A stretch of 36,004 bases of DNA from Herpetosiphonaceae bacterium (GTDB lineage Bacteria > Chloroflexota > Chloroflexia > Chloroflexales > Herpetosiphonaceae), in the NCBI GenBank assembly GCA_013538855.1, contig JABXJS010000021.1, positions 1-36,004 on the forward strand, written 5' to 3'. The position numbers were made by a program, and so were the translations under genes. Numbering within the stretch: position 1 is the first letter of the stretch; every line of letters starts with the position of its first letter. A model generated the notes under the pieces. It was not told where the DNA came from. It did not search any database and was given only the letters and a program-made list of their open reading frames with translations. This document shows positions 7,378-15,688 of this stretch, one piece after another.

Positions 7378-9450
7378 CTACGAGGGCAGCGCCTCGGGCT
7401 GGCGCGACGGTAGCTGCACCTGCTCGCAGGCCAGCGCCAGCGGAAAGGTGACGTAAAATGTGGTGCCGACGCCGACCGCGCTCTCAAAGAAAATAATGCC
7501 GTGGTTCAGCTCGACCAGCGACTTGGTGATCGCCAGGCCCAAGCCGGTGCCGCCAACCTCCGCTGAAAGCGGATTCTCGGCGCGGAAGAAGCGCCCGAAG
7601 ATGCGCGGCTGATCCTCGGGCGGAATGCCAACGCCGCTGTCCTGCACTTGGATCAGCACGTCGCCGCTGCGGCGATAGCAGGCGACGTGCACCTGGCCGC
7701 CAGCCGGCGTGTACTTGATCGCGTTGCTCAGCAGGTTCTGCACAATGCGGCGCATATGGGTTGGGTCGAGGTTGAGGTAGGGCAGGTTGGCCGCCAGATC
7801 ACTGCTGAGGGCGAGCTGCTTAGCGGCCGCTGTGGCCCCAACAACGCGCAGCACCTCGCTGATGCAGCCGTGCAGATCGAGCGGCTGTGGCGCAACCTCG
7901 GCCTTGGCATGATCGAGCCGTGAGATATCGAGCAGGTCGCGGATCAGCTCGTTGAGGATATCGGCGTTGCGCTCGATCACCTCCAGAAACACCCGCTGCT
8001 CTGGCGTCAGCCCAGCCGTATCGGTGAACTTGAAGAGGTCGATGAAGCCCGCGATGCTGGTCAGCGGCGTGCGCAGCTCATGCGCGGCCACCGCGATGAA
8101 ATCTTGGCGCAGCCGTTCGCTCTCGACCTCGGCGCTGATGTCTTGCAGGCTGGCGACTGCGCCAAGCAGCTCGTGATCGAGCCAGATGGGGCTGGCGTGC
8201 AGCCGAAACGTGCGCCCAGCCAGTGTGATCCGATCTGCTGGCGCAGCCTCGGTAAGGCCCAGCGCCTTGTTGAGGGCGGGCTGCACCGCCTCCAGGGCCG
8301 CATAGAACTGGTGCGTGGACTCGCCGCGCTCCGCCGCCGCGCGCAGCCGCTCGGCCTCGGCCACGCCAATAATTTGGTAGGCAGCGCTGTTGATCACGGT
8401 GATGCGCCCGAGCGCATCGCACACCAGCACGCCATCGGCGATCGAGGCCAGGATGGCGCGCTCGCGCTCTAGCTCCTGGCGCTGCTGGCGCAGCGCCAGG
8501 CTCAGCCGGTCGGTGGCCGTGTTGATCCAGATGGCCAGGGCATCGAGCTCCGCAGTGCCAGAGAGCGCTGTGCGCACGCTCAGGTCGCCATTGGCCAGCG
8601 CCTTGGTTGTGTGCGCCAGCGCCTGCACAGGCCGACTAATCGAGCGTGCGATCCACAGGCCACAGCCCAGCAGCAGCAGCGCCGTCACCAGCAGGCTTGC
8701 GATCATCACCTGGAGACCAGCGCCCAGCACCTCCGTAATCAGCCGCGTCGAGCGCTCAATCGTAATGGTGAGCGGCGTTCCAGCGACGCTCATGGTGGCC
8801 TGATGGCGGTAGCGCGCCTGAGCGTTTGTATCCGCGCTCGCTGTATTCAAGGTCAGCGTGGCACCATTGGGGATCTGCAGCAGCACATTGATCGGCAGCC
8901 GCTGCTCCAGCACAATCCGCTGCATCTCGGTCTGCAGATCGACAGCAGCAATCACGCTGCTGCCGTCGGCGAGCGGCTGCTGGCTAACAAGCAGCGCATG
9001 CTCGCCGCTTGTCAGCACCAGCGGATTCGGGCTGCGTGTGGGGTGGAATCGCCCTGGCGCATGCCCGCTGCTCGCGCGCACGGTGCCGTCGGCCTGCACC
9101 AGCTGCAGCAAATCCAGGCCATACTCAGTCCGAATCTGCTCGGTGCGTGCGCGCAGGCTTGCGAGCCAAGTGGTGATATTCGCCGAGGCGGCGTCGCTGC
9201 TGAGCGGATCGGCGGCCAGCAGCTGTGCCGCCTGCACCACCGTATCTGCACGGGCAGCGAGGCCGCTATCGATCAGCTCAACATCGGCCTGCGCCTGGCG
9301 CAGCAGCAGCTGCTGCTGGGCGTAGCGTGTACCAGCGATAAAGGCCAGCGTGCTGCCAGCCAGCGCCAGCAGCAGCAGCCCGGCCAGGGGCAGCAGCAGC
9401 CGCGTGCGAATCGACCAGCGACGTTTGAGCCACGGCGGCATCCGGTTCAT
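7378..9450 (-). CDS. Membrane sensor histidine kinase (periplasmic-type sensor, HAMP, PAS, HisKA, HATPase)
   Basis: A 690-residue two-component sensor. Order from the N-terminus: membrane helix ~17-40, an extracytoplasmic sensing region of ~200 residues resembling a CACHE domain, a second helix ~247-268, a HAMP linker (RSISRPVQALAH onward), a PAS segment (ILASIADGVLVCDALG), the HisKA box AHELRTPLTS with phosphoacceptor H457, and an ATPase domain with NLLSNAIKY, DSGVGIPPEDQ and GGTGLGLAI. All key catalytic motifs are intact. The ATG at 9450 has GGGAAG 7 bases upstream; an ATG at 9465 would add five residues but lacks such a site. No response regulator gene lies nearby, so the partner and signal are unknown. 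Confidence 0.9.
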   Translation of the reverse strand: MNRMPPWLKRRWSIRTRLLLPLAGLLLLALAGSTLAFIAGTRYAQQQLLLRQAQADVELIDSGLAARADTVVQAAQLLAADPLSSDAASANITTWLASLRARTEQIRTEYGLDLLQLVQADGTVRASSGHAPGRFHPTRSPNPLVLTSGEHALLVSQQPLADGSSVIAAVDLQTEMQRIVLEQRLPINVLLQIPNGATLTLNTASADTNAQARYRHQATMSVAGTPLTITIERSTRLITEVLGAGLQVMIASLLVTALLLLGCGLWIARSISRPVQALAHTTKALANGDLSVRTALSGTAELDALAIWINTATDRLSLALRQQRQELERERAILASIADGVLVCDALGRITVINSAAYQIIGVAEAERLRAAAERGESTHQFYAALEAVQPALNKALGLTEAAPADRITLAGRTFRLHASPIWLDHELLGAVASLQDISAEVESERLRQDFIAVAAHELRTPLTSIAGFIDLFKFTDTAGLTPEQRVFLEVIERNADILNELIRDLLDISRLDHAKAEVAPQPLDLHGCISEVLRVVGATAAAKQLALSSDLAANLPYLNLDPTHMRRIVQNLLSNAIKYTPAGGQVHVACYRRSGDVLIQVQDSGVGIPPEDQPRIFGRFFRAENPLSAEVGGTGLGLAITKSLVELNHGIIFFESAVGVGTTFYVTFPLALACEQVQLPSRQPEALPS

Positions 9451-9596
9451 GCGCAGTCTTCCCATTCAATACAGCGAGAGCAGCAGCCGCCTAGCGGGGA
9501 AGTCGAGCAGCAGGACGAGGCAGCCAAGTAGCCACAGGCTAGCACTGGCAGATTAAGCACAATTTATTCAGTGGTTATGCTTAGCGCACAGATATT

Positions 9597-9625
9597 TTGC
9601 ACGTGCCAGGAGCAGCGGCTATACT
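9597..9625 (+). promoter_or_regulatory. Promoter of the coiled-coil protein gene
   Basis: TTGCAC (9597-9602) and TATACT (9620-9625) are spaced by 17 bases, a near-consensus housekeeping promoter. It leaves a leader of about 33 bases containing AAGGAG before the ATG at 9665. Confidence 0.75.
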
Positions 9626-9664
9626 GTAGGCAGAGGAACGACCTTTTGCGCAAGGAGTCGCGCT

Positions 9665-10297
9665 ATGTTTGAAGCTAATCCCAACGATCCCGACAGCACA
9701 CCGCCAGCCAAGCCAGTGGTGATCAAGCAGCGCCGCGGCTGCCTGGCAACGCTGCTGGGATCGCTATTCACCATCATCATCAGCGCTGCGCTTGGAGCGG
9801 CGCTGGCGCTGGCCGCCATTTGGTATGGCCCGCAGTATCTGGGGCTAAAGTTCTCCGACAGCAGCGGGCGCGTCGAGCAGCTGGAGCTAGCCGAGCGCAC
9901 CGCCGTGATCGAGCGCACCGAGCTAAAAAGCACACTGCGCTCGTATGACGACCTGACCGGCAGCGTCGCCACGCTGAAGGATGAAGTCCAGGCGCTTGAG
10001 TCGGCCCAGAACACGCGCGAGGTCGATCTAGACGCACTTCAGCAGCAGATCGACTCAAATCTCGCCTCGCTGCTCGCGCTGCAGAAGCGCCTCGACGAGC
10101 TTGAGTCGATCCCCGCCAACGCCGCGCTCGCTCAGCGCATCGCCGATGCCGAGAACGATCTGGCCACAGTCAAGGCCACGCTAGATCGGCTGCGGCAGGC
10201 GTTTGGTGTGCCAAGCGCAGCAACGAGCACACCAACGGTTGAGCCAACCAGCACACTGGAGCCAACCAGCACTCCCGTGCCGACCGCTACGCCCTAG
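9665..10297 (+). CDS. Membrane-anchored coiled-coil protein with Thr/Pro-rich tail
   Basis: Not a recognised family. This 210-residue protein has a short charged N-terminus, one membrane helix at about 27-53, a segment of ~110 residues rich in heptad-like Leu/Ala/Glu spacing (RVEQLELAERTAVIERTELK; LQQQIDSNLASLLALQKRL) that predicts a coiled coil, and a ~30-residue tail of TPTVEPTSTLEPTSTPVPTATP type. The layout suggests a coiled-coil stalk outside the membrane ending in a linker that may contact the wall; the topology is inferred. AAGGAG lies 7 bases before the ATG and a strong promoter precedes it. The gene converges with the methyltransferase gene and overlaps its end by 4 bases. Confidence 0.75.
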   Translation: MFEANPNDPDSTPPAKPVVIKQRRGCLATLLGSLFTIIISAALGAALALAAIWYGPQYLGLKFSDSSGRVEQLELAERTAVIERTELKSTLRSYDDLTGSVATLKDEVQALESAQNTREVDLDALQQQIDSNLASLLALQKRLDELESIPANAALAQRIADAENDLATVKATLDRLRQAFGVPSAATSTPTVEPTSTLEPTSTPVPTATP

Positions 10298-10929
10298 CGC
10301 TTCACGAAGCCCGCCAGGTAGGCGGGATGCCACGGGAGCATGCGCCACAGCCGCGCCGGAACAAACGGCGAGTAGGTCTCAAACACTGTGCGAAAGCCCT
10401 GGGCCTCGACAAGCTGACGGAACTCGCGGCCTGCTGGGCGATAGATGTGGGTTGGGTCTTGATCATAGGAGCCTTTGTACAGCTGCGCCTGCCAGCGATT
10501 GCCGATTGTTGGCAGGTGCGCCACAAACAGCCCGCCTGGCACAAGCTGGCGCTGGATCGCCGCGACAGCCTGCTCGGGAGCCTCCAAGTGCTCCATCACG
10601 TTGATCGCGGTAATAACATTAAAGTTAACTTGCAGCGGCAAGCCCTCTAGAATACTGCCCACGAACAGCCGCGCCTGTGGCAGCCGCTGCTGTGCAATCG
10701 CCACCCCATACGGTGAGATATCGGTGCCGTAGCCCTCAAATGGCGGCATCATGGACTCAAGAAACAGCCCCAGCCCACACCCGATATCGAGCAGTCGCCC
10801 GCTGTGCTGAAAGCGCAGGATCTGGCGACGAATAATGCGATCACGTAGGCTGTCAACCAGGCCCTTGCGGCCAACCCCCGAGCGCGACATGGCATAGTAG
10901 TTGGCGTCATACGCCTCACCGTGTGGCAT
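10294..10929 (-). CDS. Class I SAM-dependent methyltransferase
   Basis: A 211-residue methyltransferase of the Methyltransf_11/23 type. Motif I is LLDIGCGLGLFLE (residues 46-58), followed by an acidic position after strand 2 (YGTDISPYG), motif post-II FNVITAINVMEHLEAPEQA, and LVPGGLFVAHLP. These are the SAM-binding elements of small-molecule methyltransferases. The region after motif III (DPTHIYRPAGREFRQLVEAQGF) resembles enzymes acting on quinone, lipid or glycan substrates, but the substrate cannot be named. AGGAGGAGCT precedes the ATG. The lipoprotein gene lies 60 bases upstream on the same strand, so they may be cotranscribed. Confidence 0.85.
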   Translation of the reverse strand: MPHGEAYDANYYAMSRSGVGRKGLVDSLRDRIIRRQILRFQHSGRLLDIGCGLGLFLESMMPPFEGYGTDISPYGVAIAQQRLPQARLFVGSILEGLPLQVNFNVITAINVMEHLEAPEQAVAAIQRQLVPGGLFVAHLPTIGNRWQAQLYKGSYDQDPTHIYRPAGREFRQLVEAQGFRTVFETYSPFVPARLWRMLPWHPAYLAGFVKR

Positions 10930-10989
10930 AGCTCCTCCTGGCCGCAGCGCGGCCTGCTAAATTGACGGTATCGCAGCACCAGCCGCGCG

Positions 10990-11496
10990 CTACTGCTGCT
11001 CATCAATATACTGCTGACGCTGCGCGCTGAGCTGCTGCCAAATCGCGGCAGGCACAAGCTGCTCGATGGCCGTGTAAACCGGCTCGATACGTTTGCTTTG
11101 CGCTGGAATCAGCTCAGCGGGCACACGATACGTCTTGCCGCTAGCCGTGGTCTCCAGCCAGGCATTGCTGCCACCGACAGGCGGCGGATTCTCCTGCTCC
11201 CAGCTCGCGCTAAACACGGCCTGCTGCAGCATCAGAGAGTAGATATTTTGCACAAGATCGCTGCCAACCGTGAACGGCTCCGTCCACTCGGGCGTGGCGG
11301 CATAGTCAGGGCGGTAGACAATCTGGCCCTGTCCGGTGGCATCAAGGGTAATGGTGTACTCGTAGTGGTAGGGCGGGGCGACAGTGCCCTCGCGCCAGTC
11401 GTAGCGCAGCGTAAAGTCCGTTGGATACTCCTGCGGCATGCTCTCGCCGCAGCCAAACAGAGTCAGCAACAGCCCAAACAGGAACAACCAGCGCAT
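10990..11496 (-). CDS. Predicted lipoprotein of unknown function
   Basis: Not recognised beyond its export signal. The 168-residue product starts with a short positively charged stretch, a hydrophobic segment and the lipobox LFGC with C16 as the lipidation site. The mature part is soluble and mostly beta-like (LRYDWREGTVAPPYHYEYTITL), with a Gln-rich end (QLSAQRQQYIDEQQ). The pattern of comparing a gradient term to a stated value is reminiscent of small uncharacterised lipoproteins, without a named family. GAGGAGGATGT before the ATG at 11496 sets the start; an in-frame start eight codons earlier lacks a comparable site. Confidence 0.72.
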   Translation of the reverse strand: MRWLFLFGLLLTLFGCGESMPQEYPTDFTLRYDWREGTVAPPYHYEYTITLDATGQGQIVYRPDYAATPEWTEPFTVGSDLVQNIYSLMLQQAVFSASWEQENPPPVGGSNAWLETTASGKTYRVPAELIPAQSKRIEPVYTAIEQLVPAAIWQQLSAQRQQYIDEQQ

Positions 11497-11545
11497 ACAT
11501 CCTCCTCTGTACAGGCGCACAGCGCGATCATGGCCTGAACACAGC

Positions 11546-11570
11546 GCGAGCGGGCTGTGAACCCGCTCGC
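11546..11570 (-). terminator. Hairpin after pnp
   Basis: The perfect 9-bp stem GCGAGCGGG / CCCGCTCGC with a 7-base loop lies about 50 bases beyond the pnp stop codon, with a smaller GGGC/GCCC hairpin just before it. There is no U-tract on the minus strand, so it may mainly protect the mRNA 3' end. Confidence 0.45.
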
Positions 11571-11617
11571 TGCTGCTATCCGACTATGGTCGGGCTGTGT
11601 GCCCGGAGCCAGCGTGT

Positions 11618-13948
11618 TTAGTGATTAAAGCCACCACCGCGCCGACGGTCGCCGCCGCGATCACCGCCACGGTCGCCGCCGCGATCACCGCCGCGATCGC
11701 CGCCACGGTCGCCGCCACGGTCGCCGCCGCGATCGCCGCGATCGCCACCGCGACCGCGATCACCACCGCCACGACCGCCACGACCGCCGCCGCCAGAGCG
11801 CGGAGCCGCACCAGCAGCCTTGCGCTCCTCCGGCGACTCGCCGGTAAGGATGGCGCGCCGCGACAGGCTGATCTTGCCGGTCGCCTCATCAACATCAATG
11901 ACCATGACATTGACCTCATCGCCGATCTTGACCACGTCCTCAACATTGTTGACCCGCTGCTCATCAAGCTCGGAGACGTGGACCATGCCATCTTTGCCTG
12001 GCAGCAAGTTGACAAACGCGCCATACGGCATGATGCGCACAACCTTGCCCAAGAACACATCGCCAATCTTGGCCTCGCGTGTTAGGCCCTCGATCATGGC
12101 CTGCGCCTGCTTCGCGCCCTCGCTGTCGGGCGTCGACACAAACACGCGGCCGTCGTCCTCAACGTCGATCTGCGCGCCAGTCTGCTCGATAATTGAGCGG
12201 ATGGTCTTGCCGCCAGGGCCGATCAGTGCGCCGATCTTCGATGGATCGATCTGCAGCGTAATGATGCGTGGCGCATACTGTGACAGCTCAGCGCGCGGCT
12301 CGCTGATCACCGCGTTCATCTTATCCAGAATATGCAGGCGGCCTTTGCGTGCTTGCTCGAAGGCCTGGCCCATAATCTCAAAGGTGATGCCGGTGGTCTT
12401 GATGTCCATCTGGAGCGCGGTCACGCCTTCGGACGTGCCGGCGACCTTGAAGTCCATATCGCCCAGCGCATCCTCAAGGCCCTGGATGTCGGTGAGCACG
12501 CGGAACGTGCCCTCGCTGCCAGTGACAAGGCCCATGGCCACGCCAGCAACAGCGGCCTTGATCGGCACGCCTGCATCCATCAGCGCCAGCGATGAGCCAC
12601 AGACCGAGGCCATCGACGAAGAGCCGTTCGATGCCAGCACCTCGGAGACAAGGCGCATCGTATAGGGAAACTCGTCTTTCTCGGGCAGCACAGCGACCAG
12701 CGCGCGCTCAGCCAGCTTACCGTGGCCGATGTCGCGGCGCTTGGGGCCGCGCAGCGGGCGCGCCTCGCCGGTTGAGAACGGTGGGAAATTATAGTGGTGC
12801 ATATAGCCGCGGGTCGTCTCGATGCCCAGGTCGTCGAGCCGCTGCTCTTCGCCTGGCGAGCCAAGCGTTGCCACCGTCAGCACCTGTGTCTGACCGCGGG
12901 TGAACAGGCCCGAGCCGTGGACGCGCGGCAGGATGCCGACCTCAACGCTGATCGGGCGGATCTCTTCAAGCGTGCGGCCATCGACACGCACACCACGCTC
13001 CATGATCGACGAGCGCACTTCCTCTTTGAGCAGCGCCTCGAAGGCCTTGGAGATATCCTTCTGGCGGCCAGACAGTGCATCTTCGGCCACATCGGCGCTG
13101 AAGTGCTCTTTGACCGCTTGGCGCAGCGCCTCGGTCTCGCTCTCGCGGGTCTGCTTGTCGCTGTTGTTGATCGCATCGCGGAGGCGCGATCCCATCCACT
13201 CGGTGATCGAGTCCTGCAGCGAGGTGTCGGGTGCCGGTGGCTCAAACGGGCGCTTGGGCTTGCCGCAGAGCTTAACCAACTCCTCTTGGATTTTGATCAA
13301 GTCTTGCAGAGCCTCGTGGCCGCGCTGGACAGCTTCGAGCATCTCGGTCTCGGTCAACTCCTTCGCGCCGGCCTCGACCATCATCACGGCCTCGCTGGTG
13401 CCCGCCACAATCAGATCAAGCCGACTGTTCTCCATCAGGCCCATAACGGGGTTGACCACCAGCAGGCCATCGATATGGCCCATCTGCACTGCACCGACCG
13501 GCCCCATAAATGGGATATCCGAGATCGCGAGCGCCGCCGAGGCGGCGACGATGGCCAGCGGGCCGGGATCGTTGATCTGGTCGGTTGATAGGGTGGTGAT
13601 AATCACCTGAACATCGTTGAAAAAGCCTTTGGGAAACAGCGGGCGCAGCGGCCGGTCAGTGAGCCGTGCGGTCAAGATCGCATTTTCCGTCGGGCGACCT
13701 TCGCGCTTGAAGAACGAGCCGGGGATTTTACCCGCAGCGTACATCTTCTCCTCATAGTCGACGGTCAGTGGAAAAAAGTCGACGCCTTCGCGCGGCTCAT
13801 CGCTGGCTGTCGCAGCCGCCAGCAGCACCGTATCGCCATAGGTGACAAGCACAGCGCCGCTGGCTAGTCCGGCCACACGGCCCGCTTCGATTGTCAACGT
13901 TCGTCCAGCTAGCTCCGTCGATACGCGATACACTTGTTGTTCGTCCAA
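11618..13948 (-). CDS. pnp: Polyribonucleotide nucleotidyltransferase (PNPase)
   Basis: A 776-residue phosphorolytic 3'-5' exoribonuclease of RNA turnover. Order: first RNase PH domain (~14-220), helical linker (~240-310), second RNase PH domain (~320-545) with the catalytic segment DMDFKVAGTSEG and LQMDIK, KH domain (IGALIGPGGKTIRSI), S1 domain (GKVVRIMPYGAFVNLLPG), then a ~60-residue Gly/Arg/Asp tail not usual in the family. The start is TTG at 13948, with GGAGG 7 bases upstream; it gives the expected N-terminus and no ATG fits. rpsO lies immediately upstream, the conserved bacterial order. A structured leader precedes the start codon. The seven GGDR repeats in the tail resemble RGG-type RNA-binding tails. 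Confidence 0.96.
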   Translation of the reverse strand: MDEQQVYRVSTELAGRTLTIEAGRVAGLASGAVLVTYGDTVLLAAATASDEPREGVDFFPLTVDYEEKMYAAGKIPGSFFKREGRPTENAILTARLTDRPLRPLFPKGFFNDVQVIITTLSTDQINDPGPLAIVAASAALAISDIPFMGPVGAVQMGHIDGLLVVNPVMGLMENSRLDLIVAGTSEAVMMVEAGAKELTETEMLEAVQRGHEALQDLIKIQEELVKLCGKPKRPFEPPAPDTSLQDSITEWMGSRLRDAINNSDKQTRESETEALRQAVKEHFSADVAEDALSGRQKDISKAFEALLKEEVRSSIMERGVRVDGRTLEEIRPISVEVGILPRVHGSGLFTRGQTQVLTVATLGSPGEEQRLDDLGIETTRGYMHHYNFPPFSTGEARPLRGPKRRDIGHGKLAERALVAVLPEKDEFPYTMRLVSEVLASNGSSSMASVCGSSLALMDAGVPIKAAVAGVAMGLVTGSEGTFRVLTDIQGLEDALGDMDFKVAGTSEGVTALQMDIKTTGITFEIMGQAFEQARKGRLHILDKMNAVISEPRAELSQYAPRIITLQIDPSKIGALIGPGGKTIRSIIEQTGAQIDVEDDGRVFVSTPDSEGAKQAQAMIEGLTREAKIGDVFLGKVVRIMPYGAFVNLLPGKDGMVHVSELDEQRVNNVEDVVKIGDEVNVMVIDVDEATGKISLSRRAILTGESPEERKAAGAAPRSGGGGRGGRGGGDRGRGGDRGDRGGDRGGDRGGDRGGDRGGDRGGDRGGDRRRGGGFNH
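11645..11728 (-). repeat. Seven 12-bp repeats in the pnp tail
   Basis: Seven consecutive 12-bp units each encode Gly-Gly-Asp-Arg. Arg and Asp codons alternate between CGC/CGT and GAC/GAT, so the DNA is not perfectly identical from unit to unit. Irregular RGG and GDR relatives extend to about 11790. Copy number could vary by slippage without breaking the frame. Confidence 0.85.
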
Positions 13949-13960
13949 AATATATCCTCC

Positions 13961-13978
13961 AACGCTCCCGTGAGCGTT
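13961..13978 (-). promoter_or_regulatory. Hairpin next to the pnp ribosome binding site
   Basis: The 7-bp stem AACGCTC / GAGCGTT with a 4-base loop abuts the GGAGG of pnp (13956-13960). It is well placed to influence ribosome access. Control of pnp through its leader is known in enterobacteria; here it is inferred. Confidence 0.55.
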
Positions 13979-13988
13979 TGTTGTGGAT

Positions 13989-14045
13989 CGTTAGGCACTG
14001 GAGCCTGACCAGCGCTACGTGCCGAGCACGCTCCAATTCCTAACG
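13989..14045 (-). promoter_or_regulatory. Structured leader of the pnp mRNA
   Basis: A long-range stem pairs CGTTAGG (13989-13995) with CCTAACG (14039-14045) and TGGAGC (13999-14004) with GCTCCA (14030-14035), separated by a 3x3 internal loop. An inner CGTGC/GCACG hairpin (14018-14030) competes for one base. A weak -10 (TACAAG on the minus strand, 14052-14057, no good -35) would start transcription at about 14045, the first base of the stem. Confidence 0.6.
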
Positions 14046-14083
14046 ACCCTGCTTGTACAGGCTGGACTCATGGCCCAACACAA

Positions 14084-14117
14084 AAACGTCTGAGAGGTTC
14101 AGGCCTCCCAGACGTTT
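14084..14117 (-). terminator. Terminator between rpsO and pnp
   Basis: Stem AAACGTCTG / CAGACGTTT, continued by GAGG/CCTC after one mismatch, followed on the minus strand by TTTTTGTG. It lies 47 bases after the rpsO stop. The plus-strand side has TTTATTTTAG, so it could act in both directions. It should split most rpsO and pnp transcription. Confidence 0.85.
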
Positions 14118-14164
14118 ATTTTAGCATAGTCTTGAGCTCTTGAACAATCCGCGACCAAAAATCG

Positions 14165-14431
14165 CTACGATTTAATGCGCAGACCCAGTCGCTCGCTCAA
14201 GGCGCGGAAGCGCTCATTATCGGTGCGGCTCATATAGGCCAAGAGCCGACGACGGCGACCAACCAGCTTGAGCAGCCCACGTCGCGAGTGGTGATCGTGC
14301 TTGTGCACCTTCAGGTGCTCGATCAGTTGGTTGATCCGTTCCGTTAGTAGCGCGATCTGAACATCGGCAGATCCGGTATCGGAAGAATGCCGTTTGTATT
14401 CATCAATGATTGGTGACTTTTCCAGCGACAC
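14165..14431 (-). CDS. rpsO: 30S ribosomal protein S15
   Basis: An 88-residue protein of the normal S15 length that binds the central domain of 16S rRNA. The highly conserved block [20 protein letters not shown] (residues 45-64) and the run [17 protein letters not shown] (19-35) identify it. The start is GTG at 14431, with AAGGAGG upstream at 7 bases; the residues after it ([14 protein letters not shown]) match the S15 N-terminus. It has its own near-consensus promoter and is followed by a terminator and pnp, the usual bacterial order. Confidence 0.97.
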   Translation of the reverse strand: MSLEKSPIIDEYKRHSSDTGSADVQIALLTERINQLIEHLKVHKHDHHSRRGLLKLVGRRRRLLAYMSRTDNERFRALSERLGLRIKS

Positions 14432-14512
14432 GAAGATGCCTCCTTAAATTGGGTATGGGAATGCCGGATTTCCCACCCTTCTCTGCGCTTCGGTATGCTG
14501 CGCATCGGAGCA

Positions 14513-14541
14513 AGTATACCACCCGCCCCAGTTTTCTGCAA
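14513..14541 (-). promoter_or_regulatory. rpsO promoter
   Basis: On the minus strand TTGCAG (14541-14536) and TATACT (14518-14513) are spaced by 17 bases. The same pair of hexamers and spacing serves the tRNA pair near 29870. Transcription should begin about 75 bases before the GTG start. Confidence 0.82.
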
Positions 14542-14557
14542 AAGCCCACCGCCTGCG

Positions 14558-15604
14558 CTAGTCGAGGCTAGCGTGGATGCGCCATGTCACATCACCAGCA
14601 CACCAGCTCTGATTGCCTAGCACAAGCAGATCAAGCTGCCGCTGCGGGTAGTGATACACGCGACAGCTCACGCCATCTTCTTCGCCAGTGTGCCCGTAGC
14701 GCACGATGGATCCGTCCGCAGCAAGCAGAAACTGCATCCCATAGCCATACATCCAGGTGTAGCCACGAAAGTGACCGTCCATGGACACAGGGCGAAGCAG
14801 CGCCTGCGTCAGCTCGTCGCCCAGCAGCCGCCGCTGATGCAGCGCATCCCAAAACGCCAGCAGGTCGTCGGCGCTGGCAAAAGCGCCGCCGTCGCCAACC
14901 GGCGTCGGCGTCACTGTGTAGATGTTGCTGCGCCACTGATCTGGCGTAGCGGGGTGCGGTGGCAGGTAGCCCTCGGCGAGGTTGGACTGCGGCCCATCCA
15001 GCGCAGCCATGCTGGCTGTGTTCATGCCCGCTGGTGTCAACACTTCGCGCTCGATCACGGTGGCAAATGGTGCTGCGGTGCAGGCTTCGATGATCATCCC
15101 CAGCAAGATATAGCTGGCATTGTTGTACTGGTAGGTGCTGCCTGGCGCTGCCAGCGCTGGTTTATGCGCAAACAGCGGCAAGTAGTCGGCGTTGCGCTGC
15201 AGCAGATAGAGTGGCTGGCTGCGCCGTAGCGCCGCCCAGGCTGCCTCCCAGTCCGCGCTCTCCTCAAACCAGTCGGCAATGCCAGCGGTCATTGAGAGCA
15301 GCTGCGCCAGCGTGATCTGCTGGTCGATCTGCGTTCCAGCGAGGTCAAGCCAGCGGCTTATTGGCGCTGCAAGCTGCAGATGGCCTTGCTCGACCAGCCG
15401 CAGCACCGCGACTGCCGTCCACAGCTTCGAGACCGATGCGAGCCGAAAGCGCGTTGTGCGCTGGATGGGAATATTCCAGTTGCGCTGCGCCTGCCCACTT
15501 GTCCAGACCAGCTCTTTACCGGTGCCATCACGCAGCAAAACCAGCCCCGAAAATTGATCTGCCGACAGAGCTTCTAGCTCTGCTAAAATTTTTTGTATGT
15601 TCAT
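14558..15604 (-). CDS. Serine hydrolase of the beta-lactamase/class C family
   Basis: A 348-residue penicillin-binding-protein-like hydrolase. The three active-site motifs are S57-V-S-K60 (SxxK, nucleophile), Y160-N-N162 (YxN) and H305-T-G (the HTG variant of KTG found in esterases and peptidases of this family). No signal peptide or membrane helix is seen, so the protein is probably cytoplasmic, which argues against cell-wall substrates or a secreted antibiotic resistance role; ester or D-amino-acid peptide hydrolysis is more likely. The ATG at 15604 has GAGGAG 7 bases upstream. A longer frame 14 codons upstream has no such site. No neighbour suggests a pathway. Confidence 0.85.
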   Translation of the reverse strand: MNIQKILAELEALSADQFSGLVLLRDGTGKELVWTSGQAQRNWNIPIQRTTRFRLASVSKLWTAVAVLRLVEQGHLQLAAPISRWLDLAGTQIDQQITLAQLLSMTAGIADWFEESADWEAAWAALRRSQPLYLLQRNADYLPLFAHKPALAAPGSTYQYNNASYILLGMIIEACTAAPFATVIEREVLTPAGMNTASMAALDGPQSNLAEGYLPPHPATPDQWRSNIYTVTPTPVGDGGAFASADDLLAFWDALHQRRLLGDELTQALLRPVSMDGHFRGYTWMYGYGMQFLLAADGSIVRYGHTGEEDGVSCRVYHYPQRQLDLLVLGNQSWCAGDVTWRIHASLD

Positions 15605-15688
15605 CAGCGCTCCTCGCAGTGTTGGTGTGTTCAATCGCTGTAGCATTGCACACGTTTGCGCGGAGCGCCTCAGTCCAGCGGTTGAGCG

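Noticed and set aside
11597-12085. Antisense frame with Ala/Thr/Val repeats over the pnp tail
   Set aside because: It is the complement of the GGDR repeats and has no independent support.
14558-15604. A secreted beta-lactamase conferring resistance
   Set aside because: No signal peptide; the third motif is HTG rather than KTG, which fits a cytoplasmic esterase or peptidase of the family better.
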